Assembly: GCF_001561995.1 (NCBI RefSeq)
Contig: NZ_LLWC01000036.1
Location: 62,001 to 126,000 of the forward strand
Reading direction: 5' to 3'
Length of the DNA stretch: 64,000 nucleotides
From: Polycladidibacter hongkongensis
Lineage (GTDB): Bacteria; Pseudomonadota; Alphaproteobacteria; Rhizobiales; Stappiaceae
Part shown: one piece after another, positions 42,714 through 51,391 of the stretch
Numbering within the stretch: the first letter of the stretch is position 1
How the letters are laid out: every line of letters begins with the position of its first letter
Position numbers and translations under genes: made by a program
The notes under the pieces: generated by a model
What the model was told of the DNA's origin: nothing
Databases searched by the model: none
What the model saw: only the letters and a program-made list of their open reading frames with translations

Positions 42714-43846
42714 GTGCCTTCGCCCGCCCTTTGCAACTGTTAGGCAAAGAAGTTGCGCTGCCGTTTGCGCTTTTGTGCCTTGCAGTGTTTTATTCCTTGC
42801 CTGGGCAGTTGGTCCTAGCCAGTGCGCCTAAGGGGTTGCGCGCCCTCAGCTTTGCTGTGCTGTTTGCCATGATGATCTGGTGCGCGTTTGCCGTGGTGCG
42901 CCATGCGGATGCGCTGGCCATTCGGCTGGGAGAGCCCTTTGGCACGTTAATCTTGACCCTTTCTGTTATCGGCATCGAGGTTTCGCTGATTATTGCGTTG
43001 ATGCTGGCGGGGAGCAACAATCCGCAGCTGGCGCGCGATACCATGCTCGCAGTTATCAACATCACCATGAATGGGATGGTTGGCCTGTCGCTGCTTTTGG
43101 GTGCGCTACGCTATGGCGAGCAGCCCTACAACACGCAAGGGGCACGTTCTTTCTTGAGTGTTTTGATACCTCTGGCGGTGTTTTCCATGGTATTGCCACG
43201 GTTTACAACATCCACCAGTGGGCCGACCCTTTCGAGCAGTCAGCAAATCGTATTTGCCTCACTTATTGTTGCGCTTTATCTGGTGTTTTTAGGGGTGCAG
43301 AGCTTGCGGCATCGCTCATTTTTCGAGCAGCCCCAACTTAGCAGCGGAGACAATTCTCAGGCGCAGTTTGATTTCGAGGACCATGGCCCCACGGGCCCCA
43401 TATGGCTGCATGCGCTGTTGTTGATTGCCAACATGCTACCGATTGTTTTGCTCTCTAAAAAACTTGCGGTTTTAACAGAGAGCGGACTTGAGGCGCTTTC
43501 CATGCCCGCGGCGCTTGGCGGGGTGCTGGTGGCTGTGATTGTGTTGACACCGGAAGGGCTTTCTAGTTTCAAAGCCGCGCGGGCTAATCAATTGCAGCGT
43601 TCGGTTAACATTTGCCTTGGTTCGGCGCTGGCCACGATTGGTCTTACCGTGCCTGCCGTTTTGGCTGCTGCCGCTTTTCTGGATATCGAAGTGCACCTTG
43701 GCGCAGGCGAAGCCGATCTGGTGATGCTGTTGCTAACGCTGGCGCTATCGCTGGTGACGTTTAGTGGCAACCGCACCAACATCTTAAATGGTGCGGTGCA
43801 TTTGGTGTTGTTTCTAGTGTTTTTTGCGTTGTTGCTGATGCCTTAG
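42707..43846 (+). CDS. chaA: Calcium/proton (or Na+/H+) antiporter ChaA-type
   Basis: The 379-residue membrane protein has about eleven helices in two CaCA halves. The first acidic motif, VIGIEVSLIIALMLAGSNNPQLARDTMLAV, and the second, LTPEGLSSFKAARANQLQRSVNICLGSALATIGLT, match ChaA. It expels Ca2+, Na+ or K+ in exchange for protons across the inner membrane. Start is GTG 42707, behind GGGGAGCGGG and overlapping the preceding gene by seven bases. Its stop overlaps the stop of the convergent SGNH gene. Confidence 0.88.
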   Translation: MVSAFARPLQLLGKEVALPFALLCLAVFYSLPGQLVLASAPKGLRALSFAVLFAMMIWCAFAVVRHADALAIRLGEPFGTLILTLSVIGIEVSLIIALMLAGSNNPQLARDTMLAVINITMNGMVGLSLLLGALRYGEQPYNTQGARSFLSVLIPLAVFSMVLPRFTTSTSGPTLSSSQQIVFASLIVALYLVFLGVQSLRHRSFFEQPQLSSGDNSQAQFDFEDHGPTGPIWLHALLLIANMLPIVLLSKKLAVLTESGLEALSMPAALGGVLVAVIVLTPEGLSSFKAARANQLQRSVNICLGSALATIGLTVPAVLAAAAFLDIEVHLGAGEADLVMLLLTLALSLVTFSGNRTNILNGAVHLVLFLVFFALLLMP

Positions 43847-44607
43847 CCAGATACCTTTTCCGGCGCAGCACTTTGCAATGGCTTGGTTGCAATTTCTTCC
43901 TTTTGCACAATCAATGCCCCGACATGTTCAGCCCAACGCATATTGCCTTCAACTGAAGCATGCACCCCATCTATACAGAAATGCTCCGGCCCGATATTAG
44001 GCATTACCGGAAGGTGTGTCGCAGTGCGTTCGTTACACATGGTGCGGCCAACTTTGTTGATAATCTGTCGGCGGAAAAACAGTACATACGCCAAGCCCTT
44101 GCTCAAGGCCGGCACCTGCTTTGGCGACATAATGTTCGACCAATAAATGTTGGCGCCCGGGTACTTTGTGCGCAGACCATAAAGAAGCCCCCCAAACGAG
44201 CGCTTAAAAGCGCTGGCGGAGCGGAAGTTCTTCAAGTCGTTAAAGCCGATCGAGATATATATGTGGCTAAAAGTTTCCTGCGGGGTATAGGGAAGAACGT
44301 TTACGCGCAAGTCTTCGGAGGTTGCCGAGTTAGCCCCACAGGCGCGCCATTCTACGGGCTGCTTGGTGCGCTTGCTCAAGTCTGCGGCCAGACTTGCGGT
44401 CAAGCCCGCGCTCGTATGATCCATACCAACGCCAGCGACAGAGCTGTCGCCGATAACCAATAAGCGCAGAGTATCTCCCTCGCCCTCGATACTTCCAGAA
44501 ACTGGCCCTTTTGCGGGCGGTAAGCGTAGTTGATTACGGCGGGCACGCAGACCCTCGAAAATGTATAGTGGCAGTAAAGCCAATGATTTTATTTGCCAAG
44601 CTAGCAT
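43843..44607 (-). CDS. SGNH/GDSL-family hydrolase
   Basis: The 254-residue product has a hydrophobic N-terminus (LAWQIKSLALLPLYIFEGL) that may anchor it to the membrane, then the SGNH blocks: LLVIGDSSVAGVG (nucleophile Ser), GANSATSEDL, SIGFNDLKN (Asn), and DGVHASVEGN (Asp and His). It is probably an esterase or lipase acting in the periplasm or membrane; the substrate is unknown. ATG 44607 is favoured because GAGGGG lies 8 bases upstream; that GAGGGG is part of the lysK terminator stem. The 3' end overlaps the chaA stop. Confidence 0.85.
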   Translation of the reverse strand: MLAWQIKSLALLPLYIFEGLRARRNQLRLPPAKGPVSGSIEGEGDTLRLLVIGDSSVAGVGMDHTSAGLTASLAADLSKRTKQPVEWRACGANSATSEDLRVNVLPYTPQETFSHIYISIGFNDLKNFRSASAFKRSFGGLLYGLRTKYPGANIYWSNIMSPKQVPALSKGLAYVLFFRRQIINKVGRTMCNERTATHLPVMPNIGPEHFCIDGVHASVEGNMRWAEHVGALIVQKEEIATKPLQSAAPEKVSG

Positions 44608-44634
44608 AAAAGAGCCCCCTCGAACGAGGGGGCT
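44608..44634 (-). terminator. lysK terminator whose 3' arm carries the ribosome-binding site of the next gene
   Basis: On the minus strand, a perfect 10-base stem (44625-44634 with 44613-44622) is followed by CTTTT and at once by the ATG of the SGNH gene. The 3' arm contains GAGGGG at ribosome-binding distance from that ATG. Folding of the stem should both end lysK transcription and hide the ribosome-binding site. Confidence 0.8.
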
Positions 44635-44640
44635 ACTCAA

Positions 44641-46299
44641 TCACTTAGCAAGCTCGCCTGCAAGCGCTTTTGCAATCAACGCACGAGTTTCCTCAATGCC
44701 ATAGATGGCGATGAAGGAACCGAAGCGCGGGCCTTTCTCCTGCCCCAGCAACACCTGATAGATGGCGGAGAAGAAGTTTTGTGCCACGCCGGGGCGTCCG
44801 TCCGGGCTAAGCTTCTGCGTGTTTTGATAGCGCTCGATGTTACGGCCAATCTCGTAGATGGCGTTTTGAATGTCACCGCCATCCATGCCTGCTGGGAGGC
44901 CGGAAAGCACATCATCCAGTTTGGTAAGCATCTGGATTTCAACTTCATCAGCCTGTTTGTACTGCTTGGTTGGCTTGACGAAATCCTGATAGTAGCGCAA
45001 GGCATACCCGACCAGCTCGTCCAGCATCCTGTTGGATTGCGGGGAAGCCTCAGGTGCATAACGGCTGATGAATGACCACAGCACATCTTTGCTCTCCGCA
45101 TTTGACACGGAGACCAGGTTAAGCAGCATTGCGAAGGAGATTGGCATTTCCTCTTTTGGCGGATTGCCGGAGTGAATATGCCAGACCGGGTTCATCAGGC
45201 GCTGAGTTGCGTCCATTTGCTCAAGCTTGCCAAGGAAGGTGAAGTACTCGTCCACCGCCTTCGGGATCACGTCAAAATACAGCTTTTTCGCGGTCTTCGG
45301 CTTTTGGAAGTTGAACAGTGACAGGCTTTCCTGGGAGGCGTAGGTGAGCCACTCCTCCATAGTCAGGCCATTGCCTTTGGATTTGGATATTTTCTGGCCC
45401 TTTTCATCAAGGAACAGCTCGTAGTTGAAGCCTTCAGGTGCCGGATTTCCCAATACCTTACAGATTTTGCCCGATAGGTTCACACTGTCGATCAGGTCTT
45501 TCCCTGCCATTTCATAGTCAACACCAAGAGCGTACCAACGCAGGGCCCAATCTGCCTTCCATTGGCATTTTACGTGGCCACCGGTAACCGGCACTTCCAC
45601 ACGCTCTTGTGTTTCAGGATCGATATAGGTGACTGTGCCTTTTTCCAGGTCGCGATCGACCATTGGCACCTGCAGCACAATTCCGGTGCGCGGACAAACT
45701 GGCAAGAATGGCGAATAGGTCGCCTGACGTTCTTCTCCCAGCGTTGGCAGAATGATTGCCATAACCTTGTCATAGACCGCCAACATGCGCAGCAACGCAG
45801 CGTCAAAACGGCCAGAAGTGTAGTAATCTGTGGCCGAGGCAAATTCGTATTCGAAACCAAACTTATCCAAAAACGCCATGAGTTTTGCGTTGTTGGACTG
45901 CGCAAAGCCTTCGTATTCACCGAATGGATCTGGCACGCTGGTGAGTGGCTTACCGATAAATTGCGCAAGCAGCTCCTGATTTGGCACGTTGGTTGGTACT
46001 TTGCGAAAGCCGTCCATGTCATCGGAGAAACAGAGCAGCTTGGTCGGGACCTTGTCTTGCGTGAGCAAACGAAAGGCGGTGCGCACCATGGTGGTGCGGG
46101 CAACCTCGCCAAATGTGCCCATATGCGGCAAACCAGAAGGGCCATAACCGGTTTCGAAGATCACCGGCCCGTCCTTAGGTTTCTTTTCCAGACGTTTGAG
46201 CAGTTTGCGTGCCTCCTCAAACGGCCAGGCTTTAGAAACCTGTGCCGCCTCGATAAGCTCTGGGGTGAGGTCGAGAGTGGGCAAACTGTTGGTAGTCAT
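44641..46299 (-). CDS. lysK: Lysyl-tRNA synthetase, class I
   Basis: The 552-residue enzyme charges tRNA-Lys. It is the class I type, found in archaea and Alphaproteobacteria, not the class II LysS. The HIGH-equivalent [16 protein letters not shown] (about 54) and the KMSKS-equivalent KISKSKGNG (about 290) are intact, followed by the class I C-terminal helical domain. I chose ATG 46299 ([11 protein letters not shown]); the frame continues to 46401 with no better signal. It ends in a terminator that overlaps the start of the SGNH gene. Confidence 0.95.
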   Translation of the reverse strand: MTTNSLPTLDLTPELIEAAQVSKAWPFEEARKLLKRLEKKPKDGPVIFETGYGPSGLPHMGTFGEVARTTMVRTAFRLLTQDKVPTKLLCFSDDMDGFRKVPTNVPNQELLAQFIGKPLTSVPDPFGEYEGFAQSNNAKLMAFLDKFGFEYEFASATDYYTSGRFDAALLRMLAVYDKVMAIILPTLGEERQATYSPFLPVCPRTGIVLQVPMVDRDLEKGTVTYIDPETQERVEVPVTGGHVKCQWKADWALRWYALGVDYEMAGKDLIDSVNLSGKICKVLGNPAPEGFNYELFLDEKGQKISKSKGNGLTMEEWLTYASQESLSLFNFQKPKTAKKLYFDVIPKAVDEYFTFLGKLEQMDATQRLMNPVWHIHSGNPPKEEMPISFAMLLNLVSVSNAESKDVLWSFISRYAPEASPQSNRMLDELVGYALRYYQDFVKPTKQYKQADEVEIQMLTKLDDVLSGLPAGMDGGDIQNAIYEIGRNIERYQNTQKLSPDGRPGVAQNFFSAIYQVLLGQEKGPRFGSFIAIYGIEETRALIAKALAGELAK

Positions 46300-46604
46300 G
46301 GTGTTAAACCATCCGATAGTTGAATAAGTGGTTGTAGATTGTCGCTTGGGGCCAGAGGGACCGGAGCGAAAAAACACCAGTTCTCTTAGTCTATGCGCCA
46401 AGCAGCGCGACCATATTTAGTTCCAATGGGCTAGTCAATGCAGGCGGGTGCTTTAAGTTTGGTGATAGGCCTTGAATAGCTCAGAACCGCTACCTAAACT
46501 ATACTCAACGCTCGCGCTTAGGGCTTGATACGATAAAAGCGTAGGGGGCGGGCACTTTTGGGCAGGCTGCCGAAATGACGGGGCCATAAAATATAGAGAG
46601 ATAA
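46300..46604. other. Divergent intergenic region between lysK and the TerB-like gene
   Basis: About 305 bases contain the two divergent promoters. I find no RNA gene or repeat. A GAGAG ribosome-binding site precedes the TerB-like ATG. Confidence 0.5.
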
Positions 46605-47018
46605 ATGACCGAGCTCCTTTCAACAGAAGAAGCGCTGATCCACGTCATGGTGCTGGTGTCGGCGGCCGATAGCCGCATGACCGACCCGGAGCTGCGCAGC
46701 ATCGGCGATGTGGTCTCAGCACTTCCGGTGTTCCGCGACTTTGATGCAGAGCAGTTGGTGCATGTTTGCGAGGCTTGCGGTGATCGCATGGCCGCAGAAA
46801 ACGGTTTGCAGGATACAGTTGCACTGGTTGCGCGCTCCATTCCAGAAAAGCTGCGCGATACCGCCTATGCGCTGGGTGTCGAGGTGGCTGCCGCTGATCT
46901 GCAGGTGCGTCAGGAAGAACTGCGGATGCTGCAAATTTTGCGCGATGCGTTTAATCTGGACAAGCTCAGCGTCGCCGCCATCGAACGCGGTGCGCAAGCT
47001 CGCTATCGGCAAATATAG
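46605..47018 (+). CDS. TerB-like tellurite resistance domain protein
   Basis: The 137-residue all-helical product carries the TerB pattern: LIHVMVLVSAADSRMTDPELRSI with an acidic metal-like loop, a central helix with SIPEKLRDTAYALGVEVAAADLQV, and a repeated D-x-x-x-x-x-E-E loop. Cytoplasmic. Such single-domain TerB proteins are common; stand-alone copies need not confer tellurite resistance. No ter operon is nearby. Confidence 0.82.
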   Translation: MTELLSTEEALIHVMVLVSAADSRMTDPELRSIGDVVSALPVFRDFDAEQLVHVCEACGDRMAAENGLQDTVALVARSIPEKLRDTAYALGVEVAAADLQVRQEELRMLQILRDAFNLDKLSVAAIERGAQARYRQI

Positions 47019-47078
47019 TTTTGCAGCAGGATGTCAGTGTTGCGGAGTGCCGTAGTGCCTGCGAACGCAAAAAAAACC

Positions 47079-47108
47079 AAGGGTCTGATTGCATCAGGCC
47101 CTTTGTTT
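47079..47108. terminator. Bidirectional terminator between terB-like and VOC genes
   Basis: Stem AAGGG-CTGAT/ATCAG-CCCTT (47079-47103) is flanked by a T-run on the plus side and an A-run on the other side, so it can serve both convergent genes. Confidence 0.82.
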
Positions 47109-47126
47109 TTTGCCGGCTATCCCAAT

Positions 47127-47495
47127 CTAAGTTGCCTCTAAAGGCTGCATTAACTCGATGCGATTGCCAAAAGGATCCGCAACATACGTGCGGTTAAATC
47201 CGGCCAACGGTTCATCATCAGTGCAAAGATAGCCCGCTGCTTGCAGGCGGTGGCGTAGCTCCTGCAAATCCGCAACAATAAAGGCAGGGTGCGCTTTGGT
47301 CGCTGGTTGAAATTCCCGCATCACGCCAAGGTGAAGCTTGACCGATCCTTTTTCAAACCAGCATCCGCCCCGCTTGGCGAGGTTTTCCGGCTTTGTAACT
47401 TCGTTTAGGCCTAATGTGTCGGCGTAGAATTTCCGGGCGGCAGGCTCGCCTGCCACTGGCATGGCCAATTGGACGTGATCCAGTTTTAACAGCAT
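47127..47495 (-). CDS. VOC family (glyoxalase/bleomycin resistance-like) protein
   Basis: The 122-residue product begins KLDHVQLAMPVAGEPAARKFYADTLGL and ends FAGFNRTYVADPFGNRIELMQ-like, with metal ligands His and Glu in the usual beta-alpha-beta-beta-beta positions. Single-module VOC proteins dimerise to form a metal site. The substrate is unknown. Confidence 0.85.
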   Translation of the reverse strand: MLLKLDHVQLAMPVAGEPAARKFYADTLGLNEVTKPENLAKRGGCWFEKGSVKLHLGVMREFQPATKAHPAFIVADLQELRHRLQAAGYLCTDDEPLAGFNRTYVADPFGNRIELMQPLEAT

Positions 47496-47521
47496 AGTCC
47501 CTTAAAACGATTGGATACAAA

Positions 47522-47914
47522 TTAGTTTAGGACGCGTTGGCTCTCCGGGGTATCGAGCGAAAATGTCGGCACCTCGACAGAAAATGTCTCGCCGGTTTCG
47601 CTTTGCATCGTGTAACTGCCCGACATGATGCCCGATGAGGTCGAGAGTGGGCAACCGGAGGTGTACTCAAACGTGTCACCGGGTTCGATAACCGGCTCTT
47701 CACCGACGACACCAACACCAGAAACTTCCCGTTTGTGTCCACGCGCATCGATGATGGTCCACGCGCGGCGGCGCAGTTTAATCGCCTCTGTGCTCAAATT
47801 TGCAATGGCAATGGTGTAGGACCAAAAATACTGCTGCTCGGCTGGCTCGGATTCATCCGCGAGAAATTTGGGTTCTACAGTAATTTGAACGTCGCGGGTG
47901 ATTGAGCGATACAT
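47522..47914 (-). CDS. apaG: ApaG domain protein
   Basis: The 130-residue product fits ApaG throughout: ITVEPKFLADESEPAEQQYFWSYTI, RRRAWTIIDARGHKREVSGVGVVGEEPVIEPG and FEYTSGCPLSTSSGIMSGSY. ApaG is a fibronectin-like fold linked to Co2+/Mg2+ tolerance; its biochemical role is not settled. It is transcribed away from the VOC gene on the same strand, with 26 bases between. Confidence 0.95.
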   Translation of the reverse strand: MYRSITRDVQITVEPKFLADESEPAEQQYFWSYTIAIANLSTEAIKLRRRAWTIIDARGHKREVSGVGVVGEEPVIEPGDTFEYTSGCPLSTSSGIMSGSYTMQSETGETFSVEVPTFSLDTPESQRVLN

Positions 47915-47971
47915 AAAAGTCTCCCAAAAAGAGGTACACTTACAAACGAGAGCGTGTCTTTTCGGCGTAGC

Positions 47972-48589
47972 CTATGCGCCGCGCGAATGCAAGAGATGCG
48001 CCACCTGCATTATACGCGCCAGTGACGAGAGCAAGCACAGCATAGCAAAGGCAAGTGCAATTAGCGAGAAGTGCTGCGGCCACAAGCAGAAACACAAAAA
48101 GACGAGGATTGTCTCGGTACCTTCCGCAAGTCCGGCGAGGTAGTAAAACGACTTTTGCCCTTGCGCTGCCGTTTCCAATCCGTGCTTTTGTGCAAACAGG
48201 GCAAAGGCTAGAAAAGCCGATCCATTCAGGTAAAAGCTGGCCAGCAAGACTGATGCAGCCAAAGCGTTGTGCCCGGGGGCGTGCAGCGCAAAAGCGAGTG
48301 GCACAGCACCGTAAAAGCAAAAATCAAAAATGATATCAAGAAAACCGCCCAGGTCCGTTTTTCGAGTGGCCCTTGCAATCGCCCCATCCAGCCCATCTGC
48401 CAATCGGTTGAGCACGACCAACAAGAACGCCAAGGAAAAAGCCCCCGCGTAGATCGCGATAGCAGCAGCAAGCCCAAACAGCAAGCCAAACGCGCTCATG
48501 GCATTGGCTGATAAACCGGTAGCGGCCAATTTCTGCCCGGCACGGTTTAACGGTGGGTCGATTAGCCTGCGCATCTGACTGTCGATCAT
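47972..48589 (-). CDS. CDP-alcohol phosphatidyltransferase family membrane protein
   Basis: The 205-residue membrane enzyme has the family motif DG-x2-AR-x8-G-x3-D-x3-D in DGLDGAIARATRKTDLGGFLD. It transfers a phosphatidyl group from CDP-diacylglycerol to an alcohol such as glycerol phosphate, inositol or a related acceptor; the acceptor is unknown. About six helices are present. ATG 48589 (MIDSQMRRLIDPPLNRAG) follows GGGGA and gives the common N-terminus; an upstream start at 48673 is less likely. Confidence 0.87.
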   Translation of the reverse strand: MIDSQMRRLIDPPLNRAGQKLAATGLSANAMSAFGLLFGLAAAIAIYAGAFSLAFLLVVLNRLADGLDGAIARATRKTDLGGFLDIIFDFCFYGAVPLAFALHAPGHNALAASVLLASFYLNGSAFLAFALFAQKHGLETAAQGQKSFYYLAGLAEGTETILVFLCFCLWPQHFSLIALAFAMLCLLSSLARIMQVAHLLHSRGA

Positions 48590-48760
48590 GTTTCCCCGCT
48601 TCGCTGTCTTCGCTTTATCTCCAACATCTTGCGCCAGAAGTTTTTTCGCGATCACCTTATCAAGAGCTAGCACCCCTACATGACGTTGCCAAGTAGCGAA
48701 CTTGTGACAAGACTGGGAGGGAAATCTGGAGAATCGTGGGGACGAGATGCGGCTAAGGCA

Positions 48761-48788
48761 TTGACTTACCCACTTGTTTGGCTATTGT
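48761..48788 (+). promoter_or_regulatory. Sigma-70-type promoter of the tRNA-Gly gene
   Basis: TTGACT at 48761-48766 and TATTGT at 48783-48788 are separated by 16 bases. Transcription would begin a few bases before the tRNA. Confidence 0.65.
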
Positions 48789-48801
48789 GCCTTTCTTGCA
48801 G

Positions 48802-48875
48802 GCGGGTGTAGCTCAATGGTAGAGCAGAAGCTTCCCAAGCTTAAGACGAGGGTTCGATTCCCTTCACCCGCTCCA
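48802..48875 (+). tRNA. tRNA-Gly (anticodon CCC)
   Basis: The 74-base gene folds with acceptor GCGGGTG/CACCCGC, D-arm GCTC/GAGC, anticodon loop TTCCCAA giving CCC, and T-arm GAGGG/CCCTT around TTCGATT. CCA is encoded. The outermost anticodon-stem pair is a G-A mismatch. It reads the GGG glycine codon. Confidence 0.95.
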
Positions 48876-48953
48876 TTTCCCCCCTAAAAAAATAGCTTTA
48901 GAACATAGCAGGAATACTCTTGCTGGTGGGCAATTTCTGACGCATTTTCTAGT

Positions 48954-48979
48954 AAAAGAGCGGCGCATTTGCACCGCTC
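48954..48979 (-). terminator. Terminator after the lipoprotein gene
   Basis: On the minus strand, stem GAGCGG...CCGCTC (48958-48979) with inner GC pairs is followed by TTTT. It lies 17 bases past the stop of the gene at 48996. Confidence 0.78.
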
Positions 48980-48995
48980 CTCTTGTCGTGGTTTT

Positions 48996-49565
48996 CTACT
49001 TTGTACAAGTGTCAGCAAGCCATTTACAAGCTTGGTTTGCAGTAAGCTTGCCGCCTGGATTAAACACTGGCATCAGTTCTTCTATGAAGACCTGCCCGCC
49101 TCCAGAGAGTTTTTGTGGCAACTTACGTTTTGTTGAAAGCTTCAGCACATCACCTTTGCGAATTTCGCTCGACCTAAAGAAAATTTTGCTGCCGCTTCCG
49201 CAATTCCACTTATATGTATACTTGCCTGTCACTTTATTATAGGCACCAGGATAGCGGAAGCATACCTTTACACCCTCTTTGCTATCGACGGTCTTCCAGT
49301 CTCCAACCAGAATTTTGGAATTACCTGGGTAAAGAAGGTATGTCTTACCATTAGGCTTGTAGTATTCAATCTGGGTGCCGTGCCCATTGGTCCACGATTG
49401 GAGCGTATTTCCAGAGAGATTTTTGCGTAACATGCGCGCATTGGCCATGTATTTGGCGTTTAGGTCTTCCAGTTTTTCTGGTCTTAGGCTGTCAAAGGCG
49501 CTTTTCGGTCCGCAAGCGGCAAGCAGAACAAGCGCCCCAATCAGGGTAATAGTTTTGCGTAGCAT
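48996..49565 (-). CDS. Predicted lipoprotein of unknown function
   Basis: The 189-residue product has a lipoprotein signal, with lipobox LAAC at about 15-18 (LVLLAACGPKSAF). The mature part is rich in Lys, Gly and Tyr, with several short Gly-separated strands (YYKPNGKTYLLYPG, CFRYPGAYNKVTGKYTYKWNC), and has four more cysteines. The pattern recalls small beta-rich periplasmic families such as DUF995, but I cannot assign it. It ends with a clear terminator and is next to tRNA-Gly. Confidence 0.6.
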   Translation of the reverse strand: MLRKTITLIGALVLLAACGPKSAFDSLRPEKLEDLNAKYMANARMLRKNLSGNTLQSWTNGHGTQIEYYKPNGKTYLLYPGNSKILVGDWKTVDSKEGVKVCFRYPGAYNKVTGKYTYKWNCGSGSKIFFRSSEIRKGDVLKLSTKRKLPQKLSGGGQVFIEELMPVFNPGGKLTANQACKWLADTCTK

Positions 49566-49640
49566 TTTAATCTCATTTGATTAGGTATCTATATTTCATC
49601 AGTTATTTCTGATAGTTACAATACCTATTGAGATTCAAAC

Positions 49641-50327
49641 TCAGAATAAACCCTGCTTTTGAACGAGACGCCACTTGCCTTGCTCAAGGTCAGCCAGAGA
49701 CAAGGTTCCGATCCTGCTTCTATGCAGTTTGGAAACATGGTTGCCTGTGGCGGCGAACATGCGCCGCACCTGATGATAGCGGCCTTCTGTAATGGTCACG
49801 CGCGCTTGGTGAGATGAAATGATTTCCATTTCCGCCGGTTTAAGCGGCGTGGTTTCTCCATTTAGCAGCAACGTACCACTGGCAAACAGCTGAACTTCCT
49901 CACCATGCAAAGGGCGATCCAGTGTCACCTCGTAGGTTTTGGGCAGGTCTGACTTCGGAGAGATAATTTTATGCAGCAGCTTGCCATCGTCGGTCAGCAG
50001 CAAGAGGCCGGAGGTATCCTTATCCAAGCGGCCGATGGTTGAGACCGGTGGCTTACGGCGCAAGAACCTTTCGGGCAGAAGCTGATAGACCAACGCGCCG
50101 TGATCCTTGGTGGAGCAGGTATAGCCAACGGGCTTGTGCAGCATGATCAAGCTGCCTAATGGGGGATCAAGCGGCGCACCATCCAAACGTATGTCGGCAT
50201 GAGTGAAGGGCTGCCCCTCTTGCAAGCGCGCGCCTTGCGCGTTTGTTATCCAACCGTTTTTAATCGCCAGTGCCATTTCTTTGCGGCTGCCATAGCCAAG
50301 ATTGGCGAGATGCTTTGCCAGCTTCAT
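49641..50327 (-). CDS. rsuA: 16S rRNA pseudouridine-516 synthase RsuA
   Basis: The 228-residue enzyme has an N-terminal S4 RNA-binding domain (KLAKHLANLGYGSRKEM) and the pseudouridine synthase core with catalytic Asp in GRLDKDTSGLLLLTDDG. YHQVRRMFAATGNHVSKLHR is the RsuA-type closing motif. The start is 8 bases after the rsmC stop, so prfC, rsmC and rsuA look like one translation-related operon. Confidence 0.88.
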   Translation of the reverse strand: MKLAKHLANLGYGSRKEMALAIKNGWITNAQGARLQEGQPFTHADIRLDGAPLDPPLGSLIMLHKPVGYTCSTKDHGALVYQLLPERFLRRKPPVSTIGRLDKDTSGLLLLTDDGKLLHKIISPKSDLPKTYEVTLDRPLHGEEVQLFASGTLLLNGETTPLKPAEMEIISSHQARVTITEGRYHQVRRMFAATGNHVSKLHRSRIGTLSLADLEQGKWRLVQKQGLF

Positions 50328-50335
50328 GGCTGCCC

Positions 50336-51361
50336 CTAGCGCCCCGCCTTGATGGCATGGATGACCTTGTAGCCGCCTTCATCTGCCAGGATTTTGTAGC
50401 TGCCGAAGGTTTTGTCCAGCGTATCCTCATAGGGCAAATGGCGGTTTGCCACCATCCAAAGATGGCCGCCCACACGCAGACCGCGGGCCGCTGCGCGGAT
50501 AAAGCCCTGCCCCAGATCGGCCCTGTCTGCCTTGCCGGTATGAAACGGCGGGTTAGACACGATAAAATCATAGGGCTTGCGCAGCCCCTTGGTGACATCC
50601 TGCCAGTAATACTCGCGCAGGGCTTCGCTTTGCATTGCCTCGATATTATCGCGAGCAAGATCGAGAGCCCGTTTCTCGGCCTCGTAAAGATCCAGCATTT
50701 TTACTTTTGGACATTTGCGCAGCACTTCTGCTGCAAGCACACCAAAGCCAGCGCCAAGATCTGCGCCCACGCCGGATAGATTGGTAGGCAACGTGTTTAC
50801 AAGCAGTTGCGAGGCTGGATCGATATGATCCCATGCAAACAGGCCCGGGCGAGAGCGGAAACGGCCATCTAGAATGTCGCGCGGCGCGTCCAGCCCGACC
50901 CACTGGGCAAGCAACGCCTCATCCACCTCTTGCGCCTGCCCCCAGAACACACGGGACTTGTTTTTGGAAAGCTTGCCGGCAAGCGGCAGCAGCTTGGCCA
51001 GATCACCTTCAGCCGTTTTTGCCCCTTCGGTGTTGGTCACAGCAGCAACGACTACCCCACTCACAGGCTTTGCAAGGGCGACAGCCTTTGCAAGTAATGC
51101 GCGGGCCTCACCGCGTTGGCGCGGTGGCAGCACCAACACCAAAGGCGCAGATTGCGGCAGCTCCTCGCTCACGCTAAAGCCTGCAACTTCCAAAGCATCT
51201 TTGTCTGGCGCAAAGCTTTGCTGACAAAGGAGGTTGGCTGCGTCAAGCGAGCGCATTGGTGACCCCATGCGGGCGCGCAGAAACACCGCGCCGCTTGTGG
51301 GCATTGCTACCGCCTCGTTTTGCAAGGGCAGCAGCAGTGTTTCAAGAGCTGGATCTTTCAT
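50336..51361 (-). CDS. rsmC: RsmC-like 16S rRNA guanine-N2 methyltransferase
   Basis: The 341-residue protein has the RsmC two-part plan: a degenerate N-terminal methyltransferase half and a C-terminal half with the SAM motif DLGAGFGVLAAEVL (about 195) and the catalytic motif IVSNPPFHTG (about 263). The NPPF motif marks base N2 methylation, as in RsmC and RlmG. It lies between prfC and rsuA on the same strand. Target base is inferred from similarity. Confidence 0.85.
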   Translation of the reverse strand: MKDPALETLLLPLQNEAVAMPTSGAVFLRARMGSPMRSLDAANLLCQQSFAPDKDALEVAGFSVSEELPQSAPLVLVLPPRQRGEARALLAKAVALAKPVSGVVVAAVTNTEGAKTAEGDLAKLLPLAGKLSKNKSRVFWGQAQEVDEALLAQWVGLDAPRDILDGRFRSRPGLFAWDHIDPASQLLVNTLPTNLSGVGADLGAGFGVLAAEVLRKCPKVKMLDLYEAEKRALDLARDNIEAMQSEALREYYWQDVTKGLRKPYDFIVSNPPFHTGKADRADLGQGFIRAAARGLRVGGHLWMVANRHLPYEDTLDKTFGSYKILADEGGYKVIHAIKAGR

Positions 51362-51391
51362 AGTTAAACCTTTTGCAGCGCGCTTTTGACT

